Source of the DNA: Bradyrhizobium paxllaeri
GTDB taxonomy: Bacteria; Pseudomonadota; Alphaproteobacteria; Rhizobiales; Xanthobacteraceae
Direction of reading: 5' to 3'
NCBI RefSeq assembly: GCF_001693515.2
Contig: NZ_CP042968.1
Coordinates: 5,766,001 to 5,830,000, forward strand
DNA length: 64,000 nucleotides
Positions 53,137-61,532 of this stretch are shown here, one piece after another. Position numbers and translations under genes: made by a program. The notes below the pieces were generated by a model. It saw nothing but the letters and a program-made list of their open reading frames with translations, ran no database searches and was not told where the DNA came from. Numbering within the stretch: the first letter of the stretch is position 1; each line of letters starts with the position of its first letter.

Positions 53137-54240
53137 CTACTCAAAGGCATGATGAATGAGATCGATGACCAGTTCTTGCTGATCTGCTGTTATCTCCGCG
53201 AACATCGGCAGCGACAAAATGTTGCTTTGCTGACGATGTGCATTTGGAAACTGCTCTGGCCGATGACCAAAGCGCGAGTAAGCTTCAAGAAACGGCAACG
53301 CGATTGGATAGTTGATCGCCGTTTGCACACCATTCGCGCTCAGATACTTAGCTAACTCGTCACGATGAGGGTGCTGGATGGTATAAAGGTGATAGACGTG
53401 GGTACGGTCAAAAGCGACGTGGGGAATTTCAAGGTCCTTCACCTGATTAAGTCCCGCGTTGTAGACGGCAGCAGCTTTCTGACGTGCCCGCGTCCATTGC
53501 TGAAGATGAGGAAGTTTGGCAGACAAAATCGCTGCCTGTAGTCCGTCAAGGCGACTATTGATACCTTCGATCTTGTGCTGGTGCTTTGTCAGCCCGCCAT
53601 GTCGACCCAACATTGCCATGCGCATCGCGAGATCGTCATCGTTTGTTACGACTGCACCGGCATCTCCCATCGCCCCAAGATTCTTCCCCGGGTAAAAGGA
53701 ATAGGTTGCTGCGTTACCGAATGTGCCTACCTGCTGATCCTTGTAGCGGGCCAAGTGGGCCTGAGCACAATCCTCGATCACCCAAAGTTGGTGCTTCTGT
53801 GCGATAGCCATGATCGCGTCCATATCAGCCGATTGCCCGTAGAGATGGACCGGAATGATTCCCACCGTTCGAGGCGTGATGGCGTTTTCAACGGCTGCAG
53901 GATCGATTGTGAAGGTGTTGGCGTCCGTATCACAAAAAACGACGGTGCCGCCGGCATGCGTAATCATGGCCGAAGTGCTTATCCACGAGTGCGCGGTAGT
54001 AATGACTTCATCACCCTCTTTAACGCCCAACGCTGCCATCGCGATAAAAAGAGCGTCGGTCCCGTTGGCGCATGAAACACAATGTTTCGCATCTATTGCG
54101 GCCGCAAATGCGCTCTCAAACGCGTCAACATAAGTACCGCGAATGAATGCGCTGTCGCGAATAACCGCCGCAATCGCAGCGTCGATGTCAGCCTTGATAG
54201 TCTGATACTGAAGATGAAGGTCCGCGTAAGGTACAGACAT
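53137..54240 (-). CDS. wbpE: PLP-dependent sugar aminotransferase (WbpE-like)
   Basis: DegT/DnrJ/EryC1 family, 367 residues. It transfers an amino group to C3 of UDP-3-keto-GlcNAc uronic acid in the WbpB-WbpE-WbpD route. PLP lysine Lys186 in YPGKNLGAMGDAG, PLP-ring partner Asp157 in VIEDCAQAH, and the substrate loop YADLHLQYQTIKADID at the N-terminus. Between wbpD and wzx in the operon. A VioA/FdtB-type activity is the main alternative, less likely in this context. Confidence 0.88.
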   Translation of the reverse strand: MSVPYADLHLQYQTIKADIDAAIAAVIRDSAFIRGTYVDAFESAFAAAIDAKHCVSCANGTDALFIAMAALGVKEGDEVITTAHSWISTSAMITHAGGTVVFCDTDANTFTIDPAAVENAITPRTVGIIPVHLYGQSADMDAIMAIAQKHQLWVIEDCAQAHLARYKDQQVGTFGNAATYSFYPGKNLGAMGDAGAVVTNDDDLAMRMAMLGRHGGLTKHQHKIEGINSRLDGLQAAILSAKLPHLQQWTRARQKAAAVYNAGLNQVKDLEIPHVAFDRTHVYHLYTIQHPHRDELAKYLSANGVQTAINYPIALPFLEAYSRFGHRPEQFPNAHRQQSNILSLPMFAEITADQQELVIDLIHHAFE

Positions 54241-54278
54241 CAGCGAGATCCATCACTAGATTTGCAGGTGAAACCCAC

Positions 54279-54743
54279 CTATTTGCGTACGAGCCTTCGC
54301 GCGGGATTTCCGACGTAAGTACCGATCTCGGTGATATTCTTCGTCACCACGGCACCAGCGCCGATTACGACATCGTCGCAGATCCGAATTGGAAGAATCG
54401 TAGCATTCGAGCCGATCGATACGCGGTTACCTATGGTGGTGGAGCGCCAGATCTCTCTCTGACCTCGCGCCGGACCGCCTATGGAGAACGTATCGTTGAT
54501 GAACATTACGCCGTGACCGACAAAGCAATCCTCGCCGATCGAGACCATCTCACAAATGAAGGCATGAGACTGGACACGCGTCCTTGCTCCAATGCGCGCA
54601 GTTTTCTGAATTTCGGTAAACGGGCCGATAAAGCAATCGTCACCAATATCACATCCGTAGAGGTTGCAAGGCTCGACGATTTTCACGCGCGCGCCGAAAG
54701 CTACATCCTTCACACTGACATGCTGGACGCTCAAGGCGTTCAT
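54279..54743 (-). CDS. wbpD: UDP-sugar 3-N-acetyltransferase (WbpD-like)
   Basis: 154 residues of left-handed beta-helix: IVEPCNLYGCDIGDDCFIGP, MVSIGEDCFVGHGVMFINDT, NRVSIGSNATILPIRICDD, ending GTYVGNPARRLVRK. Acetylates the 3-amino group made by WbpE. The conserved NDT and neighbouring asparagine/histidine features of this group are present. ATG at 54743 is chosen because it overlaps the wbpB stop (ATGA); an in-frame ATG lies at 54764. Confidence 0.88.
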   Translation of the reverse strand: MNALSVQHVSVKDVAFGARVKIVEPCNLYGCDIGDDCFIGPFTEIQKTARIGARTRVQSHAFICEMVSIGEDCFVGHGVMFINDTFSIGGPARGQREIWRSTTIGNRVSIGSNATILPIRICDDVVIGAGAVVTKNITEIGTYVGNPARRLVRK

Positions 54744-55801
54744 GGCACCGCCCCTAGTCGGCAAAGTTGAGGGCTAAAGCGCAATGCTACCTCTCGGCCA
54801 GTTTCGATCGACTCGTACAGAGCCGATATCAATTCAAGGCTTTTCCGGCCTTGAAACCCATCAACAAGCGCGGGACTTTGATTCTGCAAGCAATCAACGA
54901 CGTGCTCGTAGTAGGCTTGATGACCAAAGCCATAGACATTTGGGGGATTCACCGAATAATTCTCAACGATTTCCTTATCCGACTCGAGCTCGCCTACGAA
55001 ACGCCAATGCCGAATCTGATTAACGGCGAATCCTGCGATTTCGACCGCTCCATTTTCTCCCAGAATTGAGAGAGAGCCTTCTAGATCCTTTGGTCGCACG
55101 GCTGTGGTTGCTTCGATAATTCCTAGCGCGCCATTGCGAAATCTCAATGTTGCAATCGCCGTATCTTCGGCTTCGATTTTGACCAGCGCTGTAGTTGCGC
55201 GCGCATGCACACTTACAACGTCGCCGAAAAACCACTCGAGCATGTCAATGTGGTGGCTGGCTTGATTTGCAAGGACGCCGCCGTCATACGCCCAGGTACC
55301 GCGCCAAGCGTCCTGGTCGTAGTACGACTGGTCTCGGCACCAGCGAACACGGACTGTACCTAAAACTAACCGCCCGAATCTGCCCGCATCGAGAGCTTCA
55401 CGAGCCTTTACCACCGGAACATTGAATCGGTTCTGCTTAACAACGAACAGCTTGACGCCAGCGGCATCGCACGCCTCGATCATGGCGTCGGCGTCCTCCA
55501 GCCGCAATGCCATAGGCTTCTCAACAACCACGTGTTTCCCGGCTTTCGCTACTGCGATAGCATGAATCGGATGTAAACCACTTGGGGTAAGCACAGACAC
55601 GACATCGACATCTCGCCGCTCCAGCAGTTGTTCGAGATCGTAGTACGTCGGGACATGATATTGTGAACCGATCGCATCTGCCCTTTCGCGAATCACGTCA
55701 CAGACGCCGACCAATTTAGCGCCCTTAATGTGGCCGCCGCCGAGCAGATCCGAATGACGCTTGGCGATGCGTCCGCACCCAAGCAGAGCGATCTTGATCA
55801 T
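54740..55801 (-). CDS. wbpB: Gfo/Idh/MocA-family UDP-sugar 3-dehydrogenase (WbpB-like)
   Basis: 353 residues. NAD site IALLGCGRIAKRH (3-16), the family EKP motif at 94-96 in VVVEKPMAL, and a C-terminal domain with DGGVLANQASHHIDMLEWFF supplying the active-site lysine/histidine residues. Oxidises C3 of UDP-GlcNAc uronic acid before amination by WbpE. First gene of the eight-gene leftward operon. Specificity is inferred from wbpD, wbpE and wbpG next to it. Confidence 0.87.
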   Translation of the reverse strand: MIKIALLGCGRIAKRHSDLLGGGHIKGAKLVGVCDVIRERADAIGSQYHVPTYYDLEQLLERRDVDVVSVLTPSGLHPIHAIAVAKAGKHVVVEKPMALRLEDADAMIEACDAAGVKLFVVKQNRFNVPVVKAREALDAGRFGRLVLGTVRVRWCRDQSYYDQDAWRGTWAYDGGVLANQASHHIDMLEWFFGDVVSVHARATTALVKIEAEDTAIATLRFRNGALGIIEATTAVRPKDLEGSLSILGENGAVEIAGFAVNQIRHWRFVGELESDKEIVENYSVNPPNVYGFGHQAYYEHVVDCLQNQSPALVDGFQGRKSLELISALYESIETGREVALRFSPQLCRLGAVP

Positions 55802-56001
55802 GGGAAAAAAACCAAATGTTTAGCGCGTTTGTCTACCACAGGCATGCGAAATTCGATCATAGCTGTAGGTCACATTTCTGTATCTTCGACGCTTAAGTTG
55901 TCAGCTGTCTAACAGCTAACATTCTTTCGAGGCAAGGGAACTGGTTCTCAATCCCAGCATTTACGTCACATGAAATTTCTTAAATCTTTCCAGTGACTTA
56001 G
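55802..56001. promoter_or_regulatory. divergent control region of wbp operon and kelch gene
   Basis: 200 AT-rich bases between divergent genes. Contains an inverted repeat AGCTGT-CTA-ACAGCT (55903-55917). Should hold promoters for both directions; no consensus boxes could be assigned with confidence. Confidence 0.45.
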
Positions 56002-57156
56002 ATGGAAGTGAATGAAATGAGTACCAGCCGACCGAGCACCGCAAGTGTCCGCGATTCAGCCTTTCCAACCCGGCGCGCGATTATTGGAGGAGCCGCAGTC
56101 GCCGGCGCGGTCTGGGCGCTGACATATCGGCCAACTCCCGATCCGCCTTGGACCCGACTCACGGACAAAGCTCCTTGGTCACCGCGGGATGGAGTTGCAC
56201 TGCTCGTCCACAACGGTAGCCTTTGGGTGTTAGGCGGATCGGCCCCAAACCAAATGTTGGATATTGGTGATGGCTGGAGCTCCGTCAATGGAGTTGACTG
56301 GCGCAAGGAAGTTGATCGGGCCGCGTGGACGCCGTCGGGACAGTCGATGAGCGTCTCCTTCGCTGGTCGCATGTGGCGCATGGGCGGATTCGTGGAAAAC
56401 GAGAGCCGACTTCTTCCTATTGGCGAAATATGGTCGTCGGTTGATGGTCGCAGTTGGACCCTCGCCACAGCGGCTCCCACGTGGGGACCGCGCGGCGGTG
56501 GAGCACTAGTTGTGCACAATGAAAAGCTGTGGTTGCTGGGAGGGACGCAGCATCCTCGGAATGAAGGCGATCAGCCGGCGTTGAGCGATGTCTGGTCAAC
56601 GGAAAACGGTGTCGACTGGGTGGAGGTAGCGGCCAATGCACCATGGAAACCACGCGCGTTTCACTCGGTGATAGCACACAACGGCCGACTTTGGGTCATA
56701 GGAGGCGGTCATTGGGGCAAGAACCCGAAGTTTTTCCGAGATGTGTGGTCCAGCTTCGACGGGGTCAAATGGAAAGAACATTCGAGCAAGGGTGCGTGGC
56801 CCGGCCGTATCTGGGCAACTGCTGCATCCTACGAAGGACTGCTCTGGATTATGGGAGGCTTCATAAACACGCCTCGCGGCGGCGCCAATGACATCTGGTA
56901 TTCAGACGACGGCAGCGACTGGTATCCCTATTTGGCGGCAAAGCCATGGCCATCCCGATTGGCGCATTCCTCTATCGTTTTCAACGATCGATTGTGGGTG
57001 CTGGCCGGATCTAATGGCGACTATTTCAACGACATCTGGTCGCTCAAAATTGGTAAGGAGGAGGTGTTCCCGGGCTCAAGCCTGACCAAGGCGAAAAAAA
57101 GGTTTTACAGGTGCTTTCGCTCCCTAACAGGCCAAGATTGGGCGCTGTTGTCATGA
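56002..57156 (+). CDS. membrane-anchored kelch-repeat beta-propeller protein (copy 2)
   Basis: 384 residues. A twin-arginine-like anchor (FPTRRAIIGGAAVAGAVWAL, about 23-42) is followed by six kelch repeats: APWSPRDGVALLVHNGSLWV, AAWTPSGQSMSVSFAGRMWR, PTWGPRGGGALVVHNEKLWL, APWKPRAFHSVIAHNGRLWV, GAWPGRIWATAASYEGLLWI, KPWPSRLAHSSIVFNDRLWV. Blade four to five closely matches copy 1 at 23673 (shared PWxPRAFH and DVWSSxDGVxW). A 25-residue basic tail follows the propeller. Acts outside the cytoplasm; ligand unknown. Start at 56002 or 56017. Confidence 0.75.
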   Translation: MEVNEMSTSRPSTASVRDSAFPTRRAIIGGAAVAGAVWALTYRPTPDPPWTRLTDKAPWSPRDGVALLVHNGSLWVLGGSAPNQMLDIGDGWSSVNGVDWRKEVDRAAWTPSGQSMSVSFAGRMWRMGGFVENESRLLPIGEIWSSVDGRSWTLATAAPTWGPRGGGALVVHNEKLWLLGGTQHPRNEGDQPALSDVWSTENGVDWVEVAANAPWKPRAFHSVIAHNGRLWVIGGGHWGKNPKFFRDVWSSFDGVKWKEHSSKGAWPGRIWATAASYEGLLWIMGGFINTPRGGANDIWYSDDGSDWYPYLAAKPWPSRLAHSSIVFNDRLWVLAGSNGDYFNDIWSLKIGKEEVFPGSSLTKAKKRFYRCFRSLTGQDWALLS

Positions 57157-57186
57157 AAGCGTTGAAGGATTGGAGCACAGGGCAAT

Positions 57187-57555
57187 TTAACGAGCCCGTG
57201 ACGCTGCGTTCACCTCGGTCCGTTTCAATTGAGCTCGGTTCGTCTCAATACCCTTTACTCGCTGCGCGAGCTCATCGAGACGGGTTTCAGCACCATCGAC
57301 GCGAGCGGAAACTGCGTCTGCCACGGCGGAAACCCGCGATACGAGATCGACATTTCGCTCTTCCTGCGACGCTCGCATCATTCGGGATGTGGCAGTCATC
57401 AATTCTGTGAGCTGGTCGATTCGCTGGCGCTCGACGATCACCTGAGATCTCGTCTCGGCGAGAACGCCACCGACGACGATCAGGGTACCAGCGCTAAGGG
57501 CCAACGACGGCAAAGTTAGAAAAACGCCTAATCGGAGCCAATCTCTGGTGTTCAT
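57187..57555 (-). CDS. membrane protein with coiled-coil tail
   Basis: 122 residues from the ATG at 57555. One N-terminal membrane helix (LGVFLTLPSLALSAGTLIVV) then a long heptad-rich helix (RQRIDQLTELMTATSRMMRA, VSARVDGAETRLDELAQRVK). Architecture resembles phage accessory or scaffold proteins, mirrored relative to the XhlA-like protein next to kelch copy 1. Family not recognised. Converges on kelch copy 2 with 30 bases between. Confidence 0.55.
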   Translation of the reverse strand: MNTRDWLRLGVFLTLPSLALSAGTLIVVGGVLAETRSQVIVERQRIDQLTELMTATSRMMRASQEERNVDLVSRVSAVADAVSARVDGAETRLDELAQRVKGIETNRAQLKRTEVNAASRAR

Positions 57556-57744
57556 TGAGGTGGGTCCCCCCTGCACCGCTTGGTTGAGTTTTACCCTCGA
57601 TTCCCCCACCATACAAGCCGGTTCAGCCGCTCGATATGGCTGACCATTTTTTTGGTCAGTTCCCGGCGGGGAACCGTCGTATTCGCAACAGAATTTGGCT
57701 TAGGTTCCATTCGAAGATTTTCCGGTAATTTTCGAGTGCCAGAA

Positions 57745-57891
57745 ATGCGTACCCTCGGTATTTCCGCGATCGTGCTAGCCGCGGGCCTTGCCACAAAAGT
57801 TGCGGACAGGAAGCGGTGGGGGACCGAATTACTTTCAGCCCTGCTCATCGACGCCATGCTTCTGGTAGCGGTCTGGGGCCTCATGGTGTGA
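57745..57891 (+). CDS. 48-residue membrane protein
   Basis: Two hydrophobic stretches (TLGISAIVLAAGLA and LLIDAMLLVAVWGLMV) separated by a KVADRKRWGTE loop. The same plan (hydrophobic, ADRKW loop, hydrophobic) recurs in the 50-residue ORF at 58054, suggesting a tandem pair. A terminator-like hairpin follows the stop. Small size leaves doubt. Confidence 0.45.
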   Translation: MRTLGISAIVLAAGLATKVADRKRWGTELLSALLIDAMLLVAVWGLMV

Positions 57892-57903
57892 CGGACGAGT
57901 AAG

Positions 57904-57923
57904 GCCGCCTTAGCTGGCGGCCT
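57904..57923 (+). terminator. terminator-like hairpin
   Basis: GGCCGCC-TTAGCT-GGCGGCC: a 7-bp GC-rich stem with a 6-base loop, 13 bases after the stop at 57891, followed by the short pyrimidine-rich TCTGTC. Confidence 0.4.
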
Positions 57924-58053
57924 CTGTCGCATACCGGCTTGCGGTGAAGGACTGGTCTGTACTTGGAACCGCGAGCCGCGATTTTCTGTCATCAAAGGAT
58001 GGTTTCCAAGTTTAAGGTTGCTGTGGCAGAATTCTGCTTGAGGGGACAGATTC

Positions 58054-58206
58054 ATGAAAACCTTCGTTCTCTTTGGCGTGTTCGCCGCGGCGGGGGCTTA
58101 TGCCTCGCCATTGGCAGACAGGAAATGGCTATCTCGCATTCTTGGTGCTGCCGTGTTTTGCATAGTCACCACTGCTGGCGTGCTGGCGATGACGACCGAT
58201 GAGTGA
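58054..58206 (+). CDS. 50-residue membrane protein
   Basis: ATG preceded by AGGGGAC. Reads KTFVLFGVFAAAGAYA, then a PLADRKWLSRILG loop, then AAVFCIVTTAGVLAM. Same layout as the ORF at 57745, both with an ADRK(R/W)W-like loop. Too short for family assignment. Confidence 0.5.
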   Translation: MKTFVLFGVFAAAGAYASPLADRKWLSRILGAAVFCIVTTAGVLAMTTDE

Positions 58207-58228
58207 GTTGGCTCGCGGCAAGTCTGGC

Positions 58229-58339
58229 TCATCGCTCGCAAACAACCCTGATGTTGTCATCAAACGTTAAGACGCCAAGCGCCACCCATCCGGCAAAGAT
58301 GCCGGAAATGATAAGAACTATTTTTAGCCAGCGCGCCAT
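58229..58339 (-). CDS. 36-residue single-pass membrane peptide
   Basis: Reads ARWLKIVLIISGIFAGWVAL then GVLTFDDNIRVVCER. One membrane helix with a short charged tail. AAGAG lies directly before the ATG. Below the size usually annotated; plausible but unproven. Confidence 0.35.
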   Translation of the reverse strand: MARWLKIVLIISGIFAGWVALGVLTFDDNIRVVCER

Positions 58340-58416
58340 CTCTTGAATGCTCCAACAAGCGATTCTAGAAGCGCGCTCTTTAATGCAGAACAGCCGCGCA
58401 AGCTGGCGAGGGACCG

Positions 58417-58776
58417 ATGACCCCGCGCATTCTGATCGGAATTTACTTGTTATTTGCCTTTGTGATTATCGCATTCGAGCAAGGCGCAGCGGCAGCGCCG
58501 CCTGCTATGCAGTATCCAGGGCAAAGCTGCGATCGCTGGGAGCAAGAATGTACAAAGCTTCATGGGCAGACCGAGCGCTGGTATGTATGCATGAACCAGC
58601 GCCGAGCAGTGTATGATTGCCAAGACCCAGCGGGCTATGCCGGATATCCCCCGCCAGAGACTGCGGACTGCGATATGTGGCGTAGCGAATGCGCGCGCGA
58701 ATACGGTTCGGCGACGCGTAAATACGGCATCTGCATGCGACGGCGGGAAGCGCTCGTCGCTTGCGGACGCTATTAG
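58417..58776 (+). CDS. exported Cys-rich protein with duplicated motif
   Basis: 119 residues; GAGGGACCG precedes the ATG. A signal peptide (RILIGIYLLFAFVIIAFEQG, cleavage near AAA) is followed by two copies of one unit: CDRWEQECTKLHGQTERWYV-C...C and CDMWRSECAREYGSATRKYG-C...C. Both follow C-x2-W-x3-C-x13-C-x9-C (spacings approximate), so four cysteines per unit could form two disulphides. The first copy is preceded by PPAMQYPGQS. Family not recognised. Confidence 0.65.
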   Translation: MTPRILIGIYLLFAFVIIAFEQGAAAAPPAMQYPGQSCDRWEQECTKLHGQTERWYVCMNQRRAVYDCQDPAGYAGYPPPETADCDMWRSECAREYGSATRKYGICMRRREALVACGRY

Positions 58777-58910
58777 CTGGCCGCCTCTATCCGACGAGGG
58801 GACCAGCGACCGTGCTGATCTACGTCCAATACGAGCAAGCAGGTTGGAGACCCCGACGACCTCAGGGTGTTCGCAAATGCGGACCCCGCGGAGTCGTGAC
58901 GGCACCAACT

Positions 58911-60836
58911 TCAGTTGCCGGTCAGCATCCTCGCCTCGAGGTGGGTCATGCCGGGCGACGTCGACGCATGCCACCAATGGTCAACCTTGTATTTTGAGCC
59001 GCGAGGCCCAATTTCGGTGGGGGTCAGGTTCTGCACCCGATCCAAGTAGTTCAGTGTGCAGCCGGATGGATTTGCTGTCCCGAGGCTTGTCGCCGCGACT
59101 TGGGCCGCCTGCACAACCTTGTTGAACTGCGTGCCGGTGATCGTTCCGCAGGCACCGACAGCCGTGAACATCGCGACAGCGCCCGAAGTTCGGTTAATGA
59201 ATTTGTTGCCGGCTGTGTGGATCGTCGCGGAGCCAGCGACGAGAGCATTCCCCGAGACGCCCGCGATGGAATCGAATACGTTATTCGTAATGGCGATTGC
59301 CGATCCTGTGTTGCCGGCCACCGACATCATGAAGCTGCTGGCGACACCGCCAAATTTATTGCCACTGATGATGACTGATCCCGAAGCGAACTGGCTTGAA
59401 AAGTCCAGTCCATTAAAGCCACCCATGATCGTGTTAAACGAAATGTCGACGTCGCCGAATCGGGCACCTGTTGCCGAGACGCTACGGATGGTGGTGGTCG
59501 AAGAGGCAAGAGTTTCGAGATAATTCTGCTTGACGACGTGCTTTGAGGTATTGCTGGAGCCATTGGCTGCGCCAACTTTTACGCAGAACGGGGTTGAGGT
59601 GCCCGCGCCGACGCCTGTCGAGCAGGTGTTTCCGCTGATATGAATCGTGCCGCGAGACTGGCTCACTGCGGCAACGCCGCCGAAGCTGTTGACGATCCGG
59701 TTTCCATAAGCGTTGATGTCCGTCAGCCCATTGATCGCGATCCCACCCCTCGGCAGGGTCGTATCGTCCTGAGACGTCTGTCCATCGATGAGATTGTTAG
59801 AAACGATGCTGTTACTGCTGCCGGTCCCCACCATGTAGATGCCGGCCGAGGTCGGAGCAATCACGGTGTTCGATGAGACAATCCCATCGGAAGGCGGATT
59901 GTTGTCGCCATTGATGTCGTAGACCAAAATTCCATAGGAATTGCTCGCCGTTCCTCCGGCGTTCGAGCAATGACCCGGCGTCGTGTTGCCAGGGTTGAGC
60001 ACCAGATTGCCTGTGATCTGGAATTTGTAGTGGTTGGAAAATAGCACGAGCGGGAAGCACATTCCCGTCGAGTCGGCGCGGTTATCCTTCACCAACGTGT
60101 TCTCGATGCGGCCGTGGCCAGCATTGCCGCTATAGATCGTCAGCCCGAAATTGTTGTTTTTGGCGGGGTTTTCATCGGTCGGAATGTCGGCCGATACGCT
60201 TAGGATATAATTATTGGCAAACGTAATATTGCGAAGTGGGAACGTCGATCCGACGGCCGAAAAATAAATCCAATAGGTCGTGTTGAAACCCGCGAACTTC
60301 ATGTTCTGGATATTGTAATTAGTGCCAGCCGCAACAGCCGATCCATCCTGCACGATCCTCACTGGACCGTAGGATGAAGAGGTCCATGAGGTCACGGAAT
60401 CCGTACCGAGTATCTGGAAATGGCTGAGCGAGATGTTCGACTGGTTCGCAGCCGAAAGTGCCGGATTTGCCGTGCTCTTGAGTATCGACACTTCCCTGCC
60501 CGCGCCCGTGATCGTCGTGTTCGACGGCATCGTAAGCGTCGATTTCGTCAGGCAGGTGCCGGCTGGCATGAAGATCGTCTTGCCCTCAGCGTCATTGAGC
60601 ATGTTCTGCAGGGCCGCGGCGTCGTTCGTCACGCCATCGCAAAAAGCACCGTAGTCGTGCGGTCGGACGTAGAGCGCGGGCGCATCGGCCGTCGCGCTGA
60701 CCGAATTGGTGATGATGTAGGAGGTTCGCCGCTCGGTGTCGGGAAGCGCTGGAACGGGCGGCGGAGCTTGGGCGAAAGCCGAGCCAAACCCGGCAATCAG
60801 GGCGAAAGCGAGAACTGCGCAGCGTAGCCCACTCAT
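58911..60836 (-). CDS. exported right-handed beta-helix (pectate-lyase-like) protein
   Basis: 641 residues. Signal peptide CAVLAFALIAGFGSAFAQA, then a proline-rich linker and the entry strand PHDYGAFCDGVTNDAAALQN, the DG(V/T)(T/N)D start of pectate-lyase-superfamily helices. Many rungs of the NNTV/GNRI type follow (NITFANNYILSVSA, GIVSSNTVIAPTS, IHISGNTCSTG). C-terminal HWWHASTSPGMTHLEARML is separate. Likely binds or cuts a polysaccharide outside the cell. Compared with the prophage fibre, it has a signal peptide instead of the T7-type attachment domain. Start overlaps a short upstream ORF (ATGA). Confidence 0.75.
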   Translation of the reverse strand: MSGLRCAVLAFALIAGFGSAFAQAPPPVPALPDTERRTSYIITNSVSATADAPALYVRPHDYGAFCDGVTNDAAALQNMLNDAEGKTIFMPAGTCLTKSTLTMPSNTTITGAGREVSILKSTANPALSAANQSNISLSHFQILGTDSVTSWTSSSYGPVRIVQDGSAVAAGTNYNIQNMKFAGFNTTYWIYFSAVGSTFPLRNITFANNYILSVSADIPTDENPAKNNNFGLTIYSGNAGHGRIENTLVKDNRADSTGMCFPLVLFSNHYKFQITGNLVLNPGNTTPGHCSNAGGTASNSYGILVYDINGDNNPPSDGIVSSNTVIAPTSAGIYMVGTGSSNSIVSNNLIDGQTSQDDTTLPRGGIAINGLTDINAYGNRIVNSFGGVAAVSQSRGTIHISGNTCSTGVGAGTSTPFCVKVGAANGSSNTSKHVVKQNYLETLASSTTTIRSVSATGARFGDVDISFNTIMGGFNGLDFSSQFASGSVIISGNKFGGVASSFMMSVAGNTGSAIAITNNVFDSIAGVSGNALVAGSATIHTAGNKFINRTSGAVAMFTAVGACGTITGTQFNKVVQAAQVAATSLGTANPSGCTLNYLDRVQNLTPTEIGPRGSKYKVDHWWHASTSPGMTHLEARMLTGN

Positions 60837-60964
60837 GCAGTGCCTCCCTCGGCGCCATCGGCATCGAACGCTGGAATGGCACAGATGTAGACCGGGCGTA
60901 TCTCTACGTCGCCGGTGAACCATCGGCCGTCTTCGGGTTGATAGCCAATTACGACGGGATCCAA
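60833..60964 (-). CDS. 43-residue ORF coupled to the beta-helix gene
   Basis: From a TTG at 60964: DPVVIGYQPEDGRWFTGDVE, then IRPVYICAIPAFDADG and a stop that overlaps the beta-helix ATG. Composition is protein-like and the overlap suggests translational coupling. It may be the 3' end of a longer, lost gene, because the frame has no ATG. Confidence 0.4.
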   Translation of the reverse strand: MDPVVIGYQPEDGRWFTGDVEIRPVYICAIPAFDADGAEGGTA

Positions 60965-61129
60965 GGTGCCGCTACCAAATCATAGACGCGAAGGTAAGAA
61001 ATCCACTTTCCGTCCATTTTGACCTCTGTAACGAAACAAGGCTATCTGGTATCGGTCAAGCCAAGAAACCGCCCGGGCTGACAATCCCGATGCCGCGAGG
61101 GTTTCTCATGTCACCGGTCTTTGTCGTTC

Positions 61130-61147
61130 AACTGGTGGTCACCAGTT
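61130..61147. promoter_or_regulatory. 18-bp palindrome, operator-like
   Basis: AACTGGTGGTCACCAGTT: two 8-base arms around a GT centre. Lies in a gene-poor gap; could be a regulator site. The regulator is unknown. Confidence 0.35.
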
Positions 61148-61182
61148 TGAGGGGTGTGACGTTCTCGTTATTCTCCTCGGTG

Positions 61183-61323
61183 TCACCGGCCGTCACTGCT
61201 TTCCGGTACCGCGAGACGGACGCGCTTGTCACCACATCGCACTTGCACCCGGCTGTAGCCTTGGGCTCTCAGGCATCGGGCAACGCGGTCTTGCTCGGTT
61301 TGCGACCAGCGTGTCTGATCCAT
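61183..61323 (-). CDS. small hypothetical ORF
   Basis: 46 residues: DQTRWSQTEQDRVARCLRAQ then GYSRVQVRCGDKRVRL. Charged, helix then strand, protein-like, but without a clear ribosome site. A rightward ORF on the other strand (61090-61473) seems less natural in composition. Confidence 0.3.
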   Translation of the reverse strand: MDQTRWSQTEQDRVARCLRAQGYSRVQVRCGDKRVRLAVPESSDGR

Positions 61324-61532
61324 GTGAAGGGCGTTTCTGGTTCAGCGATGAGCTGCCGGCTCGGCTTCATTCCAACCTCTCTCCGAGGTGATAGACTCTC
61401 CCAATTTTTGGAGGAGATTCTGGGGTTCTGGTCAGCTCTGCCGACGCATGCTAATGAGTGCGCTCTTACATAGGGCAGGGCCCGCGCTGCAGTCCCGATG
61501 CCGTCATACTTAGCTATGCGGCGACAATTCAG

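Noticed and set aside
61090..61473. Rightward 127-codon frame in the gap before the FkbM genes
   Set aside because: No ribosome site, irregular composition and no recognisable segment; a short leftward frame looks more natural.
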